64,000 bases of DNA from Rana temporaria. Taxonomy: Eukaryota > Chordata > Amphibia > Anura > Ranidae. Of this stretch, positions 57,601 to 64,000 are shown one piece after another (position 1 is the stretch's first letter; every line of letters starts with the position of its first letter). The stretch lies in the NCBI RefSeq assembly GCF_905171775.1, contig NC_053492.1, forward strand, positions 60,452,004 through 60,516,003, written 5' to 3'. The notes under the pieces were generated by a model. The model was given only the letters and a program-made list of their open reading frames with translations, was not told where the DNA came from and ran no database searches. Both the position numbers and the translations under genes were made by a program.

Positions 57601-58287
57601 CTGGTGACGGATCACGCCCCATTAAAGTGGAGGGCACAGACTAAAGATTTAAAGGCACGGATTGAAGATTTAAATGAGCTACAACTAAAGCTTAAAGAGG
57701 CCCTAAAAACTAGCAAGGCTAGAGAGAATAACCTCACAGAAGACCTGGAAAACCTAAACCAAGAGTTGCGAACAAAGCAGAGAACCATTAAAAAGCAACA
57801 GAAGGGAAAAGATGAATTAAACAAGGAAAATGAAAAACTGAGAAAAAGGGTGAAACATTTGATGAGCAGCGTACAGAGCAAGTCCCTTCTGGACAGTAAA
57901 CAGAGCATGGTAGATGAGCTTCAGAAGAAAATGAAAAAGCTTGAACTGGTAACGCATCGCCCCGGTGCTAAAGTGGGGAAGGCAGATGGGTTGTCCCGAG
58001 TGCATGCCTGCTTGGTAACCTGTGTCCCAACCCTAGGGTTGAAACAAGAGGGGGGGGTATGTGACAGGAAGTCAGTTAAATCTATGGGTGTTGTCACTGC
58101 TGGGACATATGTTTCTGCCTGGTTAGACAATACACCAATCATTATTAGGCGTCGGCTGCCAGAAATAGCCAGACAAGGTCTAAAGGGAGTTGGAAGACTC
58201 CAGCTGTTCAGAATGAGGCCATTAAGCCTCTATAAGAAGTCCAGAGGGTTACCACTTGTTGGCTGCATCACTCCTAAGGCTGTGTGA
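54394..58287 (+). CDS. Chimeric ORF: gypsy gag/pol ends fused to pieces of six host genes
   Basis: One uninterrupted 1,297-codon frame. Approximate residues: 1-66 gypsy Gag start (Gln-rich, ILKQLVLSNANQQQM); 70-155 CREBRF; 156-199 HYOU1 (Hsp70-type VGGAT motif); 200-220 CREBRF (DAAKENTCFCG); 223-450 LDL-receptor class A repeats, five whole and one cut; 449-512 acidic IWS1 N-terminus; 513-857 myomesin Ig domains with linking helices; 859-1049 CREBRF including its bZIP; 1052-1080 gypsy RNase H (VTDHAPLKW); 1084-1184 CEP290 coiled coil; 1188-1222 gypsy RNase H end (HRPGAK, ADGLSR); 1223-1297 encoded by the 3' LTR. All joins keep frame, and exons are joined without introns. No signal peptide is present, so the LDLa disulfides are unlikely to form. 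Whether the protein is made is unknown. Confidence 0.9.
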   Translation: MEEILKQLVLSNANQQQMNADLERSLAAQQQAHQESLAAHRESMAGWEQRHQQQMEAIMTQQQSPAENCLLLEECKDFEIFNLFTGILGNSPPLTSHSERWDTYCEDLTKYTKLTSLETWGTKELDYLCLDDFSSPYPDEKVISKTPTLAQLNSEELCEDPFERVPIPVQKALSGAEMNMEEIDHVIIVGGATCVPKVRDAAKENTCFCGAEAKKQEKTNEDFFQCESSTKCFEKKYRCDGVPQCSDGSDGKNCWRPTDPFVWCLSKTCCVPQNWICDGKSDCIDEPDEQGCERKECGSNKFQCNNEQCIPYTMHCGGDRDCGDHSDEQNCTVTKHVRCQSGEFKCPSGECLLMEWKCDGAKDCKDGSNEKDCKLEKITCENEQWACASEDQCIPTVWRCDSRTDCHDGSDEVQCKLQMYKSNEYQCKNLNCVPISAVCGGQSDCLDDSDDGGANSVQDERDSDDSEDDEPREQTSSDVENGSNSRNASDSENEEAQNHIASDSDDEPTGKRGTNEIEVGVDEEGFIYLSFENPEPVDNPQFLWSKDYKGAPDSERTDISTNGNKSKLILTNPSEEDEGTYAVEVPNTDGVSASHMLTKEELEELMRKSQDVRHPLIRKISGWSVDVLENGDVRLWLQVEKLSSDAVLEMILNDKVIQNTPKRKITFDKENGLIEIIKEDFGEEDKGMYTAKVVDGKASNQLIVTLTGEDFDKVYDESQKKVTEDCHVIMMCKVKNTKTETTLKWSVDKKPLSNGQFDNQTGSGTLVMEKFTNEDKGLYKAVVKDSRGDDTTEMDLTKEGIEDLMQEIRRKSAMSASPLKGKGTADGIKLYSDVKYFMESMNPVWYHKHKKVEFTREVEEDNEDDKHDISDAFSEPDYENDSVEDLKGITAVSSRKRGKRRYFWEYSEQLMPSQHKGILRRSEWDRDTLPRNMYQKNGRHHGKYTVNKSRRTGVEDLTPNPRKLLQIGGELRKLNKVISDLTPVMELPVTARPRSRKEKNKLASIAGRQKKKAQYEANNVKLCGLNTEYDNLLLVINSIKQEIMTQIQIPWVKWALDSLRYYLVGRLFELVTDHAPLKWRAQTKDLKARIEDLNELQLKLKEALKTSKARENNLTEDLENLNQELRTKQRTIKKQQKGKDELNKENEKLRKRVKHLMSSVQSKSLLDSKQSMVDELQKKMKKLELVTHRPGAKVGKADGLSRVHACLVTCVPTLGLKQEGGVCDRKSVKSMGVVTAGTYVSAWLDNTPIIIRRRLPEIARQGLKGVGRLQLFRMRPLSLYKKSRGLPLVGCITPKAV
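54601..54858 (+). other. CREBRF: Captured CREBRF segment 1
   Basis: Residues 70-155 (LEECKDFE; WDTYCEDLTKYTKLTS; LDDFSSPY; TPTLAQLNSE). These correspond to the N-terminal part of CREB3 regulatory factor. Similar across the whole segment, with scattered substitutions. Confidence 0.85.
54859..54990 (+). other. HYOU1: Captured HYOU1 segment
   Basis: Residues 156-199 (ELCEDPFERVPIPVQKAL; VIIVGGATCVPKVR), from the nucleotide-binding domain of the ER chaperone hypoxia up-regulated 1. It replaces the CREBRF stretch between segments 1 and 2. At the left join both parents read SE, a possible template-switch microhomology. Confidence 0.85.
54991..55053 (+). other. CREBRF: Captured CREBRF segment 2
   Basis: Residues 200-220 (DAAKENTCFCGAEAKKQEK), collinear with the part of CREBRF that follows segment 1. 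Confidence 0.8.
55060..55743 (+). other. Captured LDL-receptor class A repeats
   Basis: Residues 223-450 hold six LDLa repeats with the six-Cys pattern and the SDE calcium motif (e.g. CDGSDE-like HDGSDEVQC). The last is cut before its final Cys. The parent is an LDLR/VLDLR/LRP-family receptor; the exact gene is not decided. Confidence 0.85.
55738..55929 (+). other. IWS1: Captured IWS1 segment
   Basis: Residues 449-512: DSDDGGANSVQDERDS followed by a Ser/Asp/Glu-rich run with ASDSENEE repeats, like the N-terminus of the transcription-elongation factor IWS1. The join with the LDLa segment lies within SDD, present in both parents. Confidence 0.75.
55930..56964 (+). other. Captured myomesin segment
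   Basis: Residues 513-857: tandem Ig-like domains separated by long helices (LTKEELEELMRKSQ; TKEGIEDLMQEIRRKS), the Ig-helix-Ig layout of the myomesin C-terminal half, an M-band protein of striated muscle. About three and a half Ig domains are present; which paralogue is unsettled. Confidence 0.85.
56968..57540 (+). other. CREBRF: Captured CREBRF segment 3 with bZIP
   Basis: Residues 859-1049 include the acidic DISDAFSEPDYENDSVEDL, RKRGKRRYFWEYSEQL, DLTPNPRKLLQIG and the bZIP (RSRKEKNKLAS...YEANNVKL). Within the basic region, ASIAGRQKKK differs from the ASRACRLKKK I recall for vertebrate CREBRF, so DNA binding may be altered. Confidence 0.9.
57547..57635 (+). other. Gypsy RNase H remnant
   Basis: Residues 1052-1080 (VKWALDSLRYYLVGR...VTDHAPLKW) are the conserved Ty3/gypsy RNase H region ending in the catalytic Asp of TDH. 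It resumes at 1188 (HRPGAKVGKADGLSR) after the CEP290 piece. Confidence 0.9.
57643..57945 (+). other. CEP290: Captured CEP290 segment
   Basis: Residues 1084-1184, a coiled coil with KARIEDLNELQLKLKEALKT and LLDSKQSMVDELQKKMKKLE, matching the ciliary transition-zone protein CEP290. It replaces about 20-25 residues of RNase H. At the left join, KD-x-x-AR is present in both. Confidence 0.85.
58047..58059 (+). promoter_or_regulatory. Polypurine tract
   Basis: agaggggggggta immediately precedes the 3' LTR and is the expected plus-strand primer. Confidence 0.8.
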
Positions 58288-58651
58288 ACAGGAGAAGTAG
58301 TGCCAGACAGTCTCCTGAGAGGTGAGGAGACCATTGACTTTTCTGTGTGATAAAAAGTCCAAAGACTATTGTTTGTGCTGTAGGAGCGGCACTGTCTATC
58401 CAGCGCTAGGCTGTGTTAGACTTTATAGATAGGTTCCTGTGTGGAAGGTAGACGCCCAGAGTGGCTAGAGTTTATTTTATGTTTTGATTTTGTTTATGCT
58501 GTTTGGATACTTGCAATTGTTTTCCAGCAAGAAGGAAAATAAACCAGAAACTTTGTTTTCAACCGTTTTTGATTGCCAGTCTGTATAAGTTCAGTGTGTG
58601 GTGAACCCATCCAAGGGGTCACACACCCCGCTACCGAGCTAACCCCTCACA
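58060..58651 (+). repeat. 3' LTR of the chimeric element
   Basis: 592 bp, matching the 5' LTR except T at 58424. Encodes the last 75 residues of the long frame to the TGA at 58285-58287. Confidence 0.95.
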
Positions 58652-58655
58652 CCTT

Positions 58656-59175
58656 CTACATAAGTTTTACTTGTTTATCTGCAGCCCTCTCTTCCCTATA
58701 TTCCTTGAGGGCAGAAACGTGTTAAAATCATTCTTTATCTGTCTGAAGTACAGAGGAGGGCTGCAGGGACAGTGTGTGAGAGCTGATTGAAGGAAAGGAG
58801 CAAACCCCTCTCCACACAGCAGACTAACTGTGTTGTGAATAGACAAGCTCCGTGCTGAGCTCCCTTCCTGACACAAATTTTATCTCATGTTACTGGAAAA
58901 CTTCTCATGCTGATAACAGAAGAATGAAGCACCAGAGAAAAATTACACTTGGAGCTTTTGAGAGATATGTAAACACTACAGATATATAGTATGTGCTTTG
59001 CTCAGATTCCATGACTGAGGTTTACATCATTTTAACTCTGAAGCCAGTGTAGCACAATTATTCTGAATAGATTTTAAAAAAAGGCATACGAAGAGCCTGG
59101 ACACATGATTTGCCAAAGTCATGTGACAGCCTATATTCCAATCACAGTGTTTTCTCTGCAGGGTTTAAAGGACAC
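58656..59175. other. Intron without recognised features
   Basis: No exon, tandem or terminal repeat seen. Confidence 0.4.
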
Positions 59176-59178
59176 TAA

Positions 59179-59593
59179 TGCCCTGTACACACAATCGATT
59201 CGTCTGATGAAAACGAACCGATGGACCGTTTTCATCGGACGAATCGATCGTGTGGGGGCCCCATCATTTTTTTTCCCCATCGGTGAAAAAAAATAGAACA
59301 TGTTTTACATTTTTCTTATGGTTAAAAAAACGATAGAAAAAAACGATCGTCTGTGGTGAAATCCATCGGTCAAAAATCCACGCATGCTCGGAATCAAGTC
59401 GACGCATGCTCGGAAGCATTGAACTTCATTTTTCTCAGCACGTCGTTGTGTTTTACGTCACCGCGTTGGACACGATCGGATTTTTAACCGATGGTGTATA
59501 GGCAAGACTGACGAAAGTCAGCTTCATCGGTTATCTGATGAAAAAATCCATCGGTCCGTTTTCATCAGACGAACCGATCATGTGTATAGGGCA
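59179..59593. mobile_element. PIF/Harbinger-like MITE
   Basis: tgccctgtacacacaatcg at left and the inverse-like catgtgtatagggca at right, within the 3-bp duplication taa (59176-59178, 59594-59596). 415 bp with repeated ccgatgg/ccatcgg hairpins. The clean TAA duplication supports PIF/Harbinger for this MITE type. Confidence 0.9.
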
Positions 59594-60265
59594 TAAAGGT
59601 TCCAGTTTAAAAAAAAAAAATAACAAACATGTTTCGCTTACCTCCACTATGTAGCTCATTTTGCACACAGTGGCCCCGATCATCCTGTTCTGGGGTCCCT
59701 CTGCGGCTGTCTCAGCTCCTCCCTGCATCAGCTAACCCACTTTATGGGAAGCGTTTTCCCAAGGGGGTTAGCTCCCGCAATACAGCCGGTGGCCATATCA
59801 CACGGCCCCCGCCCCCCTGCGACCTGCTTCATTGCATGCGATTGACAGCAGCGCGAGCCAATGGCTGTGCTGCTTTCAATCTAGCAAATCGACGTCCAGA
59901 CTCCAAGGAGAAGAGGATGCCGAGGGACGCGAACAGCAGATTCGGGGCTCAGGTAAGTAAAACGGGGGGCCGTCAATCCGTTTAAACAAAAAAATGTAGG
60001 CCAAGATGTGGACTAATCTTTCAGTTTATAACGGAGAGTGGATATTCATATGAGCCCATTAGAATGGCACCCCAATGCACAAGTACAGTAAGCGCTATAG
60101 CGCACTGTGTTTAAGTGCTTCCTAACATACCACATACCTAACATACCACAAAAAGAAAAAAAATAGGTATCCTTTAAATGTAAGTTTATGATCTCCATAA
60201 TAAAAAAAAATACTGTTAAATCTAGTAAACCCATATAAATGCATTTCTTTTATGTTTGACCAGGC
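59594..60265. other. Intron near the upstream ADGRF exon
   Basis: The 59640-59960 part resembles a GC-rich MITE body without clear ends. No exon was found. Confidence 0.4.
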
Positions 60266-60269
60266 TTAC

Positions 60270-60449
60270 CTGCATCATGCTAGGATCTACTGTTACATTT
60301 CCATTTGAGACTGTGGATATGATGTCCACCATGAGCTGTAAAGTTGCAGAGGAGTCTGCAATGTTTTGTTTCTCATTAAAGGCTGTAGCGCTGATATTTT
60401 GAAGTAATTGTGGCAAAGCTTGCTGGATTTCCGGACCTTCAATTACATT
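60270..60449 (-). CDS. ADGRF-type adhesion GPCR, upstream GAIN-region exon
   Basis: A 180-bp, 60-codon exon reading from 60449 (NVIEGPEIQQAL) to 60270 (VTVDPSMMQ). Preceded by an AACATAG acceptor with a T-rich tract upstream (the plus strand shows agagggaaaaaaaaac at 60470-60485). Followed by a CAG/GTAAGC donor (GT at 60269-60268). Phase 0 at both ends, so it joins directly to the exon starting at 17906. Sequence features (LLQNISATAF, LQLMVDIISTVSN) fit the early GAIN domain of ADGRF receptors, and Asn-X-Ser/Thr sites are present. More upstream exons are not seen in the remaining 3.5 kb. Confidence 0.8.
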
Positions 60450-60610
60450 CTATGTTAAAGTGATGGACAGAGGGAAAAAAAAACATTTCTGAATTAGTTA
60501 TTTTATACATTTTTTGTGCTGTCTTTTCTTCACATACTCTACACTTCAATAAATTCCAAGTAAAGCGGAGCTTCTTTCTTTCTAAGTTTGTTGTGAAGTA
60601 TTGGACTCTT

Positions 60611-61349
60611 GGGACCGGATTCACCTAGCACTTACGCCAACGTATCTCGAGATACGCCACGTAAGTGTCAATGTGCGCCGTCGTATCTATGCACCGTGCC
60701 CATAAAAATAGATATGCCTGAAATTAGGCTTCATCCGACCGACGTACGTTTCCTACGCCGTCGTATCGTCGGCACATATTTACGCTGGCCGCAAGGGGCG
60801 CTTCCATTGATTTACGATTTGAATATGCAAATGAGGGAGATACGCTGATTCACGAACGTACTTGTGCCCGGTGCATTCATATACGCGGTTTACGTAAGTC
60901 GTACGTCCGGCGTAAATTTAAACCTCATAAAGCAGGTGTAAGTCATGTTAAGGTATGGAACAGGGAACAGCCGTCGTATTTTAGGTCATTTACGTAGTAC
61001 GTGAATAGGGCTGGGCGTAGGTTACGTCACGTCGTAGGCAGTGATTCAACGTATCCTATGGAGTATTTTAGACGTGATTCTGAGCACGCGCACTGGGATG
61101 CGTCCATGGGACGGCGCATGCGCCGTTCGTTTGGCCCATCATTTGCATGGGGTCACGGTTCATTTAAATGTATCACGCCCACTTCCACCTACTTTGAATT
61201 AGGCGGGCTTACGCCGAGGAATTTACGTTACGCCGGCGCAACGTTGGGAGCAAGTGCTTTGTGAATACTGTGCTTGCCTCTCTGTGTTACGTCGGCGTGA
61301 GATGCGCTACGCCCGCATAAAGATGCGCTGAGGTATGTGAATCCAGGCC
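60611..61349. mobile_element. ggccagattc-family MITE, copy 4
   Basis: gggaccggattcacc at left and the inverse ggtatgtgaatccaggcct at right. The interior carries acgccg, tacgtaa and cgtcgta blocks. The most diverged of the four family members. Confidence 0.8.
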
Positions 61350-61670
61350 TAGACAAATGTGACAAAACAAAAAAAGTGTGCTTATTTTCTAGTTTGGCCA
61401 GAGTTTGTTCAAAAACAAGTGGAGCATGTGTGAATTTATTATTCATGGTGGAGCACTGGAGGAATTGTGGTATATCTCACTGGAACACTTTATTAGAGAC
61501 TGTGCACAGATAATATGAATACTATGTGAATGATGCGAAAGTGAAAGTTGTTTTATTGATTCACTTGTATGCAAGAATTGTATTTATATTATTTGATTAC
61601 ATTTAGTTACACAGATATGGTAGTATATAGATATTGGCAGATATTGGAGATCATAAGATCATAAGAAAAG
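61350..61670. other. Intron without recognised features
   Basis: No exon or element ends identified. Confidence 0.35.
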
Positions 61671-61674
61671 ATTA

Positions 61675-62174
61675 AGGCCCCGTACACACGATAGAATCCA
61701 TCCGCTGAAATATCCCAGCGAATGGGTTTCAGCGGATAGATCCTATGGTGTGTACACTCCAGCGGATCTGTTTCCGCGGATATATCTCCCCTGGGATGGA
61801 TTCCAGCAGATCGAATATTTGCTGACATGCCAAACAAATCTATCTGCTGGAATCCATCCCAACGGATGGATCCGCTGGTCTGTATAGACTCACCGGATCC
61901 ATCCGTCCCCTCATATAAGGAATTCCACGCATGCGTCGAATCATTACGACGCATGCGTGGAATTCCTTATATGACAGCGTCGCGCACGTCGCCGCGTCAT
62001 AATCGCGGCGACGGCGCGACACGTCATCGCCAGAGGATTTCGGCGCGGATTTCAATGCGATGGTGTGTACACTCCATCGCATAGAAATCTGCTGAAATCC
62101 TCGAGAGGATTTATCCGCGGAAACGGTCCGCTGGACCGTATTCGCGGATAAATCCTCTCGTGTGTATGGGGCCT
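61675..62174. mobile_element. tacacacg-type MITE with nested palindromes
   Basis: aggccccgtacacacgatag at left and the inverse gtgtgtatggggcct at right. The interior contains several long palindromes (ggaatccatcc near 61795-61860; a 23-bp inverted pair around cattacgacg at 61918-61971). 500 bp, non-coding. Confidence 0.85.
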
Positions 62175-62840
62175 AATAGTGTACAGGTGGTGCAGGAGTT
62201 TTAACCCAATTTTATACTTTGACACTGGTACCTGATGACACTGTTGGACTAAGTTCACACCTGCAGCCAAAGAGCAGTAAATATAGGCTGTTGATCTGCA
62301 TTTGTACTGCTCCTCAGCCATCCGCACACAAGTTAGCATTGCAGCCAGACAGTGCATAATGCCACAGTCCTGATGATTCTTGGGATGGAAAAAAAATTAT
62401 ACAGCATGTGGCATCTGGCAGGCAGTGGCACCTGCCAAACATGTCTATGTGAATAGTACTGGCCAGTTAGCACGAAGGTGAAGAGTGGTGGTCCCATGTT
62501 AATCCTGGCCAGTGTTGCCAACCTACCAAGTAGAAATTTACTGACACAATAACCAAAATTTACTGGCACAGCCAAGTTTTTACTGGCATTCCCAAAAGTT
62601 AAAAAATTACAGTTTTAAGTGCATATTTCAGTATTTAGGCTACAAACAAATACAATATGCAATTAGCAAAGTTGTTTAAGGTAGATAATAAGCCACAAAT
62701 CACATTCCTTATTTTATTTTCGATATAGTAAGTAAGTAGCTCAGGGACAGGCCTCAGGAGGGCAAGAAATTAGAATGGGCGGCAAACACATAAAATTGAC
62801 TCTGACGGTGACACTGACAGCAGTGTGCAGCAGCACAGAT
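62175..62840. other. Intron or flank without recognised features
   Basis: A ccagtgttgccaacctacca block with repeated tttactgg (62510-62590) suggests an old dispersed repeat. No gene seen. Confidence 0.35.
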
Positions 62841-62849
62841 GATGATGAG

Positions 62850-63300
62850 ACCCATGGGTAGGGATGAGCCGAACATACCCGCGTTCGGTTCGCACCAGAA
62901 CGTTCGAACAGACCGACCGTTCGCGCGAACATTTAGAACCCAATTGAAGTCTATGGGACTCGAACGTTCGAATTCAAAAGTGCTCATTTTAAAGCCCAAT
63001 ATTCAAGTTATTGTTGGAAAACGTCTTTGAGAACCCGGGTCTTGCCCCAGGGAACATGTATCAATGGAAAAAAAAGTTTTAAAAACTGTAGTTTTTTCTG
63101 GAGCAGCGATTTTAATGATCCTTAAAGTGAAAACAAATTAATCAAAAATTCCTTTAAATATCGTACCTGCTGGGTGTCTATAGTAGTGGCACGTGTTTAG
63201 AAATGTCCCTGCACAACATGAGATTACTCTCAGAAAAAAGTAATTTAATACTGCTTGCGGCTTTAATGTAATGTTTGGTCCCTGCAATATGGATAAAAAT
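62850..63300. repeat. Dispersed gttcggttcgc repeat
   Basis: Starts gggatgagccgaac and is rich in cgaacgttcg-type palindromes (62880-62970). Probably a high-copy element; no clear right end. Confidence 0.5.
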
Positions 63301-63454
63301 CATTGAAAAAAATTGCATGAGTTTCCCCGCCACCACTCCCCCCAGGTCATTACAAGACCCAGTGCCGATCCTGACCTCCCTGGGGCCCTAAGCAAAATGA
63401 CATGGCACATTAAAAATGAGAAGCAGGGGGCGCTGACGACAGTGACATGTCACA

Positions 63455-64000
63455 TTAACCACTTGCCGACCGCCGCATGTACATATACGTCGGCAGAATG
63501 TCACGGACAGGCACATCAACGTACCTGTACGTGCCTGCCTAGACGTGGGTCGGGGGTCCCGATCGGGACCCCCCCGGTACATGCGGCGGTTCCATAGGCT
63601 GCAGAAGCCATCCGGAATGAGGGGGCGGCTGTTCGTTTTCAGCCACCCCCTTGCAATCGCTGTCAGCCAATGCCAGCGCCCCCCGCCTCTTCCTGTGTTT
63701 AGTGTAAACACAGGAAGAGGGAAGTGATGTGCTCTCTCCTCGTGGTGGTCATATCGACCACCGCTGAGGAGAGAAGACATCACACAGTAAGTTGCACCCA
63801 ACAGCACACTTACACCAGCACACATAGGCACATTTAACCCCCCCCCAGTCACCGCCGATCACCCCACCCCAGTCCCCTGTCACAGTGTCACTGAATGCAG
63901 TGATCATTTATTTTCTGATTACTGCATTTAGTGTCAGTGTGACAGAAAAAAGTGTTAGGGCAGTTAGTCTTAGCCCCCTTTAGGTCCAGGGTAGCCCCCT
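63455..64000 (+). repeat. Dispersed cacttgccgaccgcc repeat, runs off the window
   Basis: Starts aaccacttgccgaccgccgc and matches 14930-15345 in inverse, including the aagaggcgggg/ccgcctctt and cctgtgtttacacagg hairpins. Near its end is cagtgtcactgaatgcagtg, as at 5230-5320. Confidence 0.65.

Larger units (their letters stand above)
53764..58651 (+). mobile_element. Ty3/gypsy LTR retrotransposon carrying captured host genes
   Basis: A 4,888-bp element bounded by 592-bp direct LTRs (53764-54355, 58060-58651) that begin TGTGACAGG and end CCTCACA. The target duplication is CCTT (53760-53763, 58652-58655). A primer-site-like stretch, TGGTGGAGTGCCGCGGGC, starts two bases after the 5' LTR. A polypurine tract (agaggggggggta) abuts the 3' LTR. 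Comparing the LTRs by eye I found one difference (C at 54128, T at 58424), implying recent insertion. The internal region is one open frame of mixed gypsy and host origin. Protease, reverse transcriptase and integrase are absent, so mobilisation would need a helper element. Confidence 0.95.

Noticed and set aside
54394..58287. A true host multidomain gene with LDLa, Ig and bZIP domains
   Set aside because: It is intronless, lies exactly between two LTRs, and its ends are gypsy Gag and RNase H.
1..64000. CRISPR arrays, tRNA or rRNA genes
   Set aside because: Tandem repeats here lack unique spacers, and no cloverleaf or rRNA signature was recognised.

Overview
This is nuclear DNA from a vertebrate with a large, transposon-rich genome. 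Repeat style suggests an anuran amphibian, perhaps a ranoid frog: dense TTAA- and 3-bp-TSD MITEs with tacacacgatcg or ggccagattc ends, CR1, L1, Tc1, hAT and a class I endogenous retrovirus. The species call is inference. There are no bacterial operons, RNA genes or CRISPR arrays.

Host gene. Two consecutive exons of an ADGRF-type adhesion GPCR lie on the minus strand: 60449-60270 (60 codons, GAIN-domain region) and 17906-16578 (443 codons, end of GAIN, GPS and most of the 7TM). Both are intact, phase 0 and bounded by AG/GT splice signals. The intron between them is about 42.4 kb, and almost all of it is nested mobile DNA. The L1, the ERV and the chimeric Ty3/gypsy element all lie antisense to the gene.

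Layout. 1-16,560 (downstream intron): a 41-bp minisatellite, MITEs, a palindromic gaatattcg element with a 10-bp target duplication, and two oppositely oriented arrays of a ~335-bp satellite around a 4.6-kb core with more minisatellites. 16,578-20,547: exon, short intron and first copy of an ERV LTR. 20,548-31,064: a broken L1, near full length once nested insertions are removed. 31,065-35,230: a second copy of the exon-start/intron/LTR segment, so the L1 is flanked by ~970-bp direct repeats. 31,309-50,747: a class I provirus (two LTRs, broken gag, pro, pol and env) that itself holds MITEs, a Tc1 with a CR1 inside it, a probable solo LTR, and a 3.7-kb element made almost wholly of degenerate gaattttcg repeats. 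53,764-58,651: a young Ty3/gypsy-type LTR retrotransposon. 58,652-64,000: intron, exon and more MITEs.

Main discovery candidate. The 53,764-58,651 element has 592-bp LTRs differing at one base that I could find, a CCTT target duplication, a primer-site-like sequence and a polypurine tract. Between them is one uninterrupted 1,297-codon reading frame. It starts as gypsy gag and ends in gypsy RNase H, but most of its body is joined coding sequence from about six unrelated host genes: CREBRF (three collinear pieces), HYOU1, an LDLR-family gene, IWS1, a myomesin and CEP290. It looks like a non-autonomous retrotransposon that has captured spliced host mRNA piece by piece, in frame.
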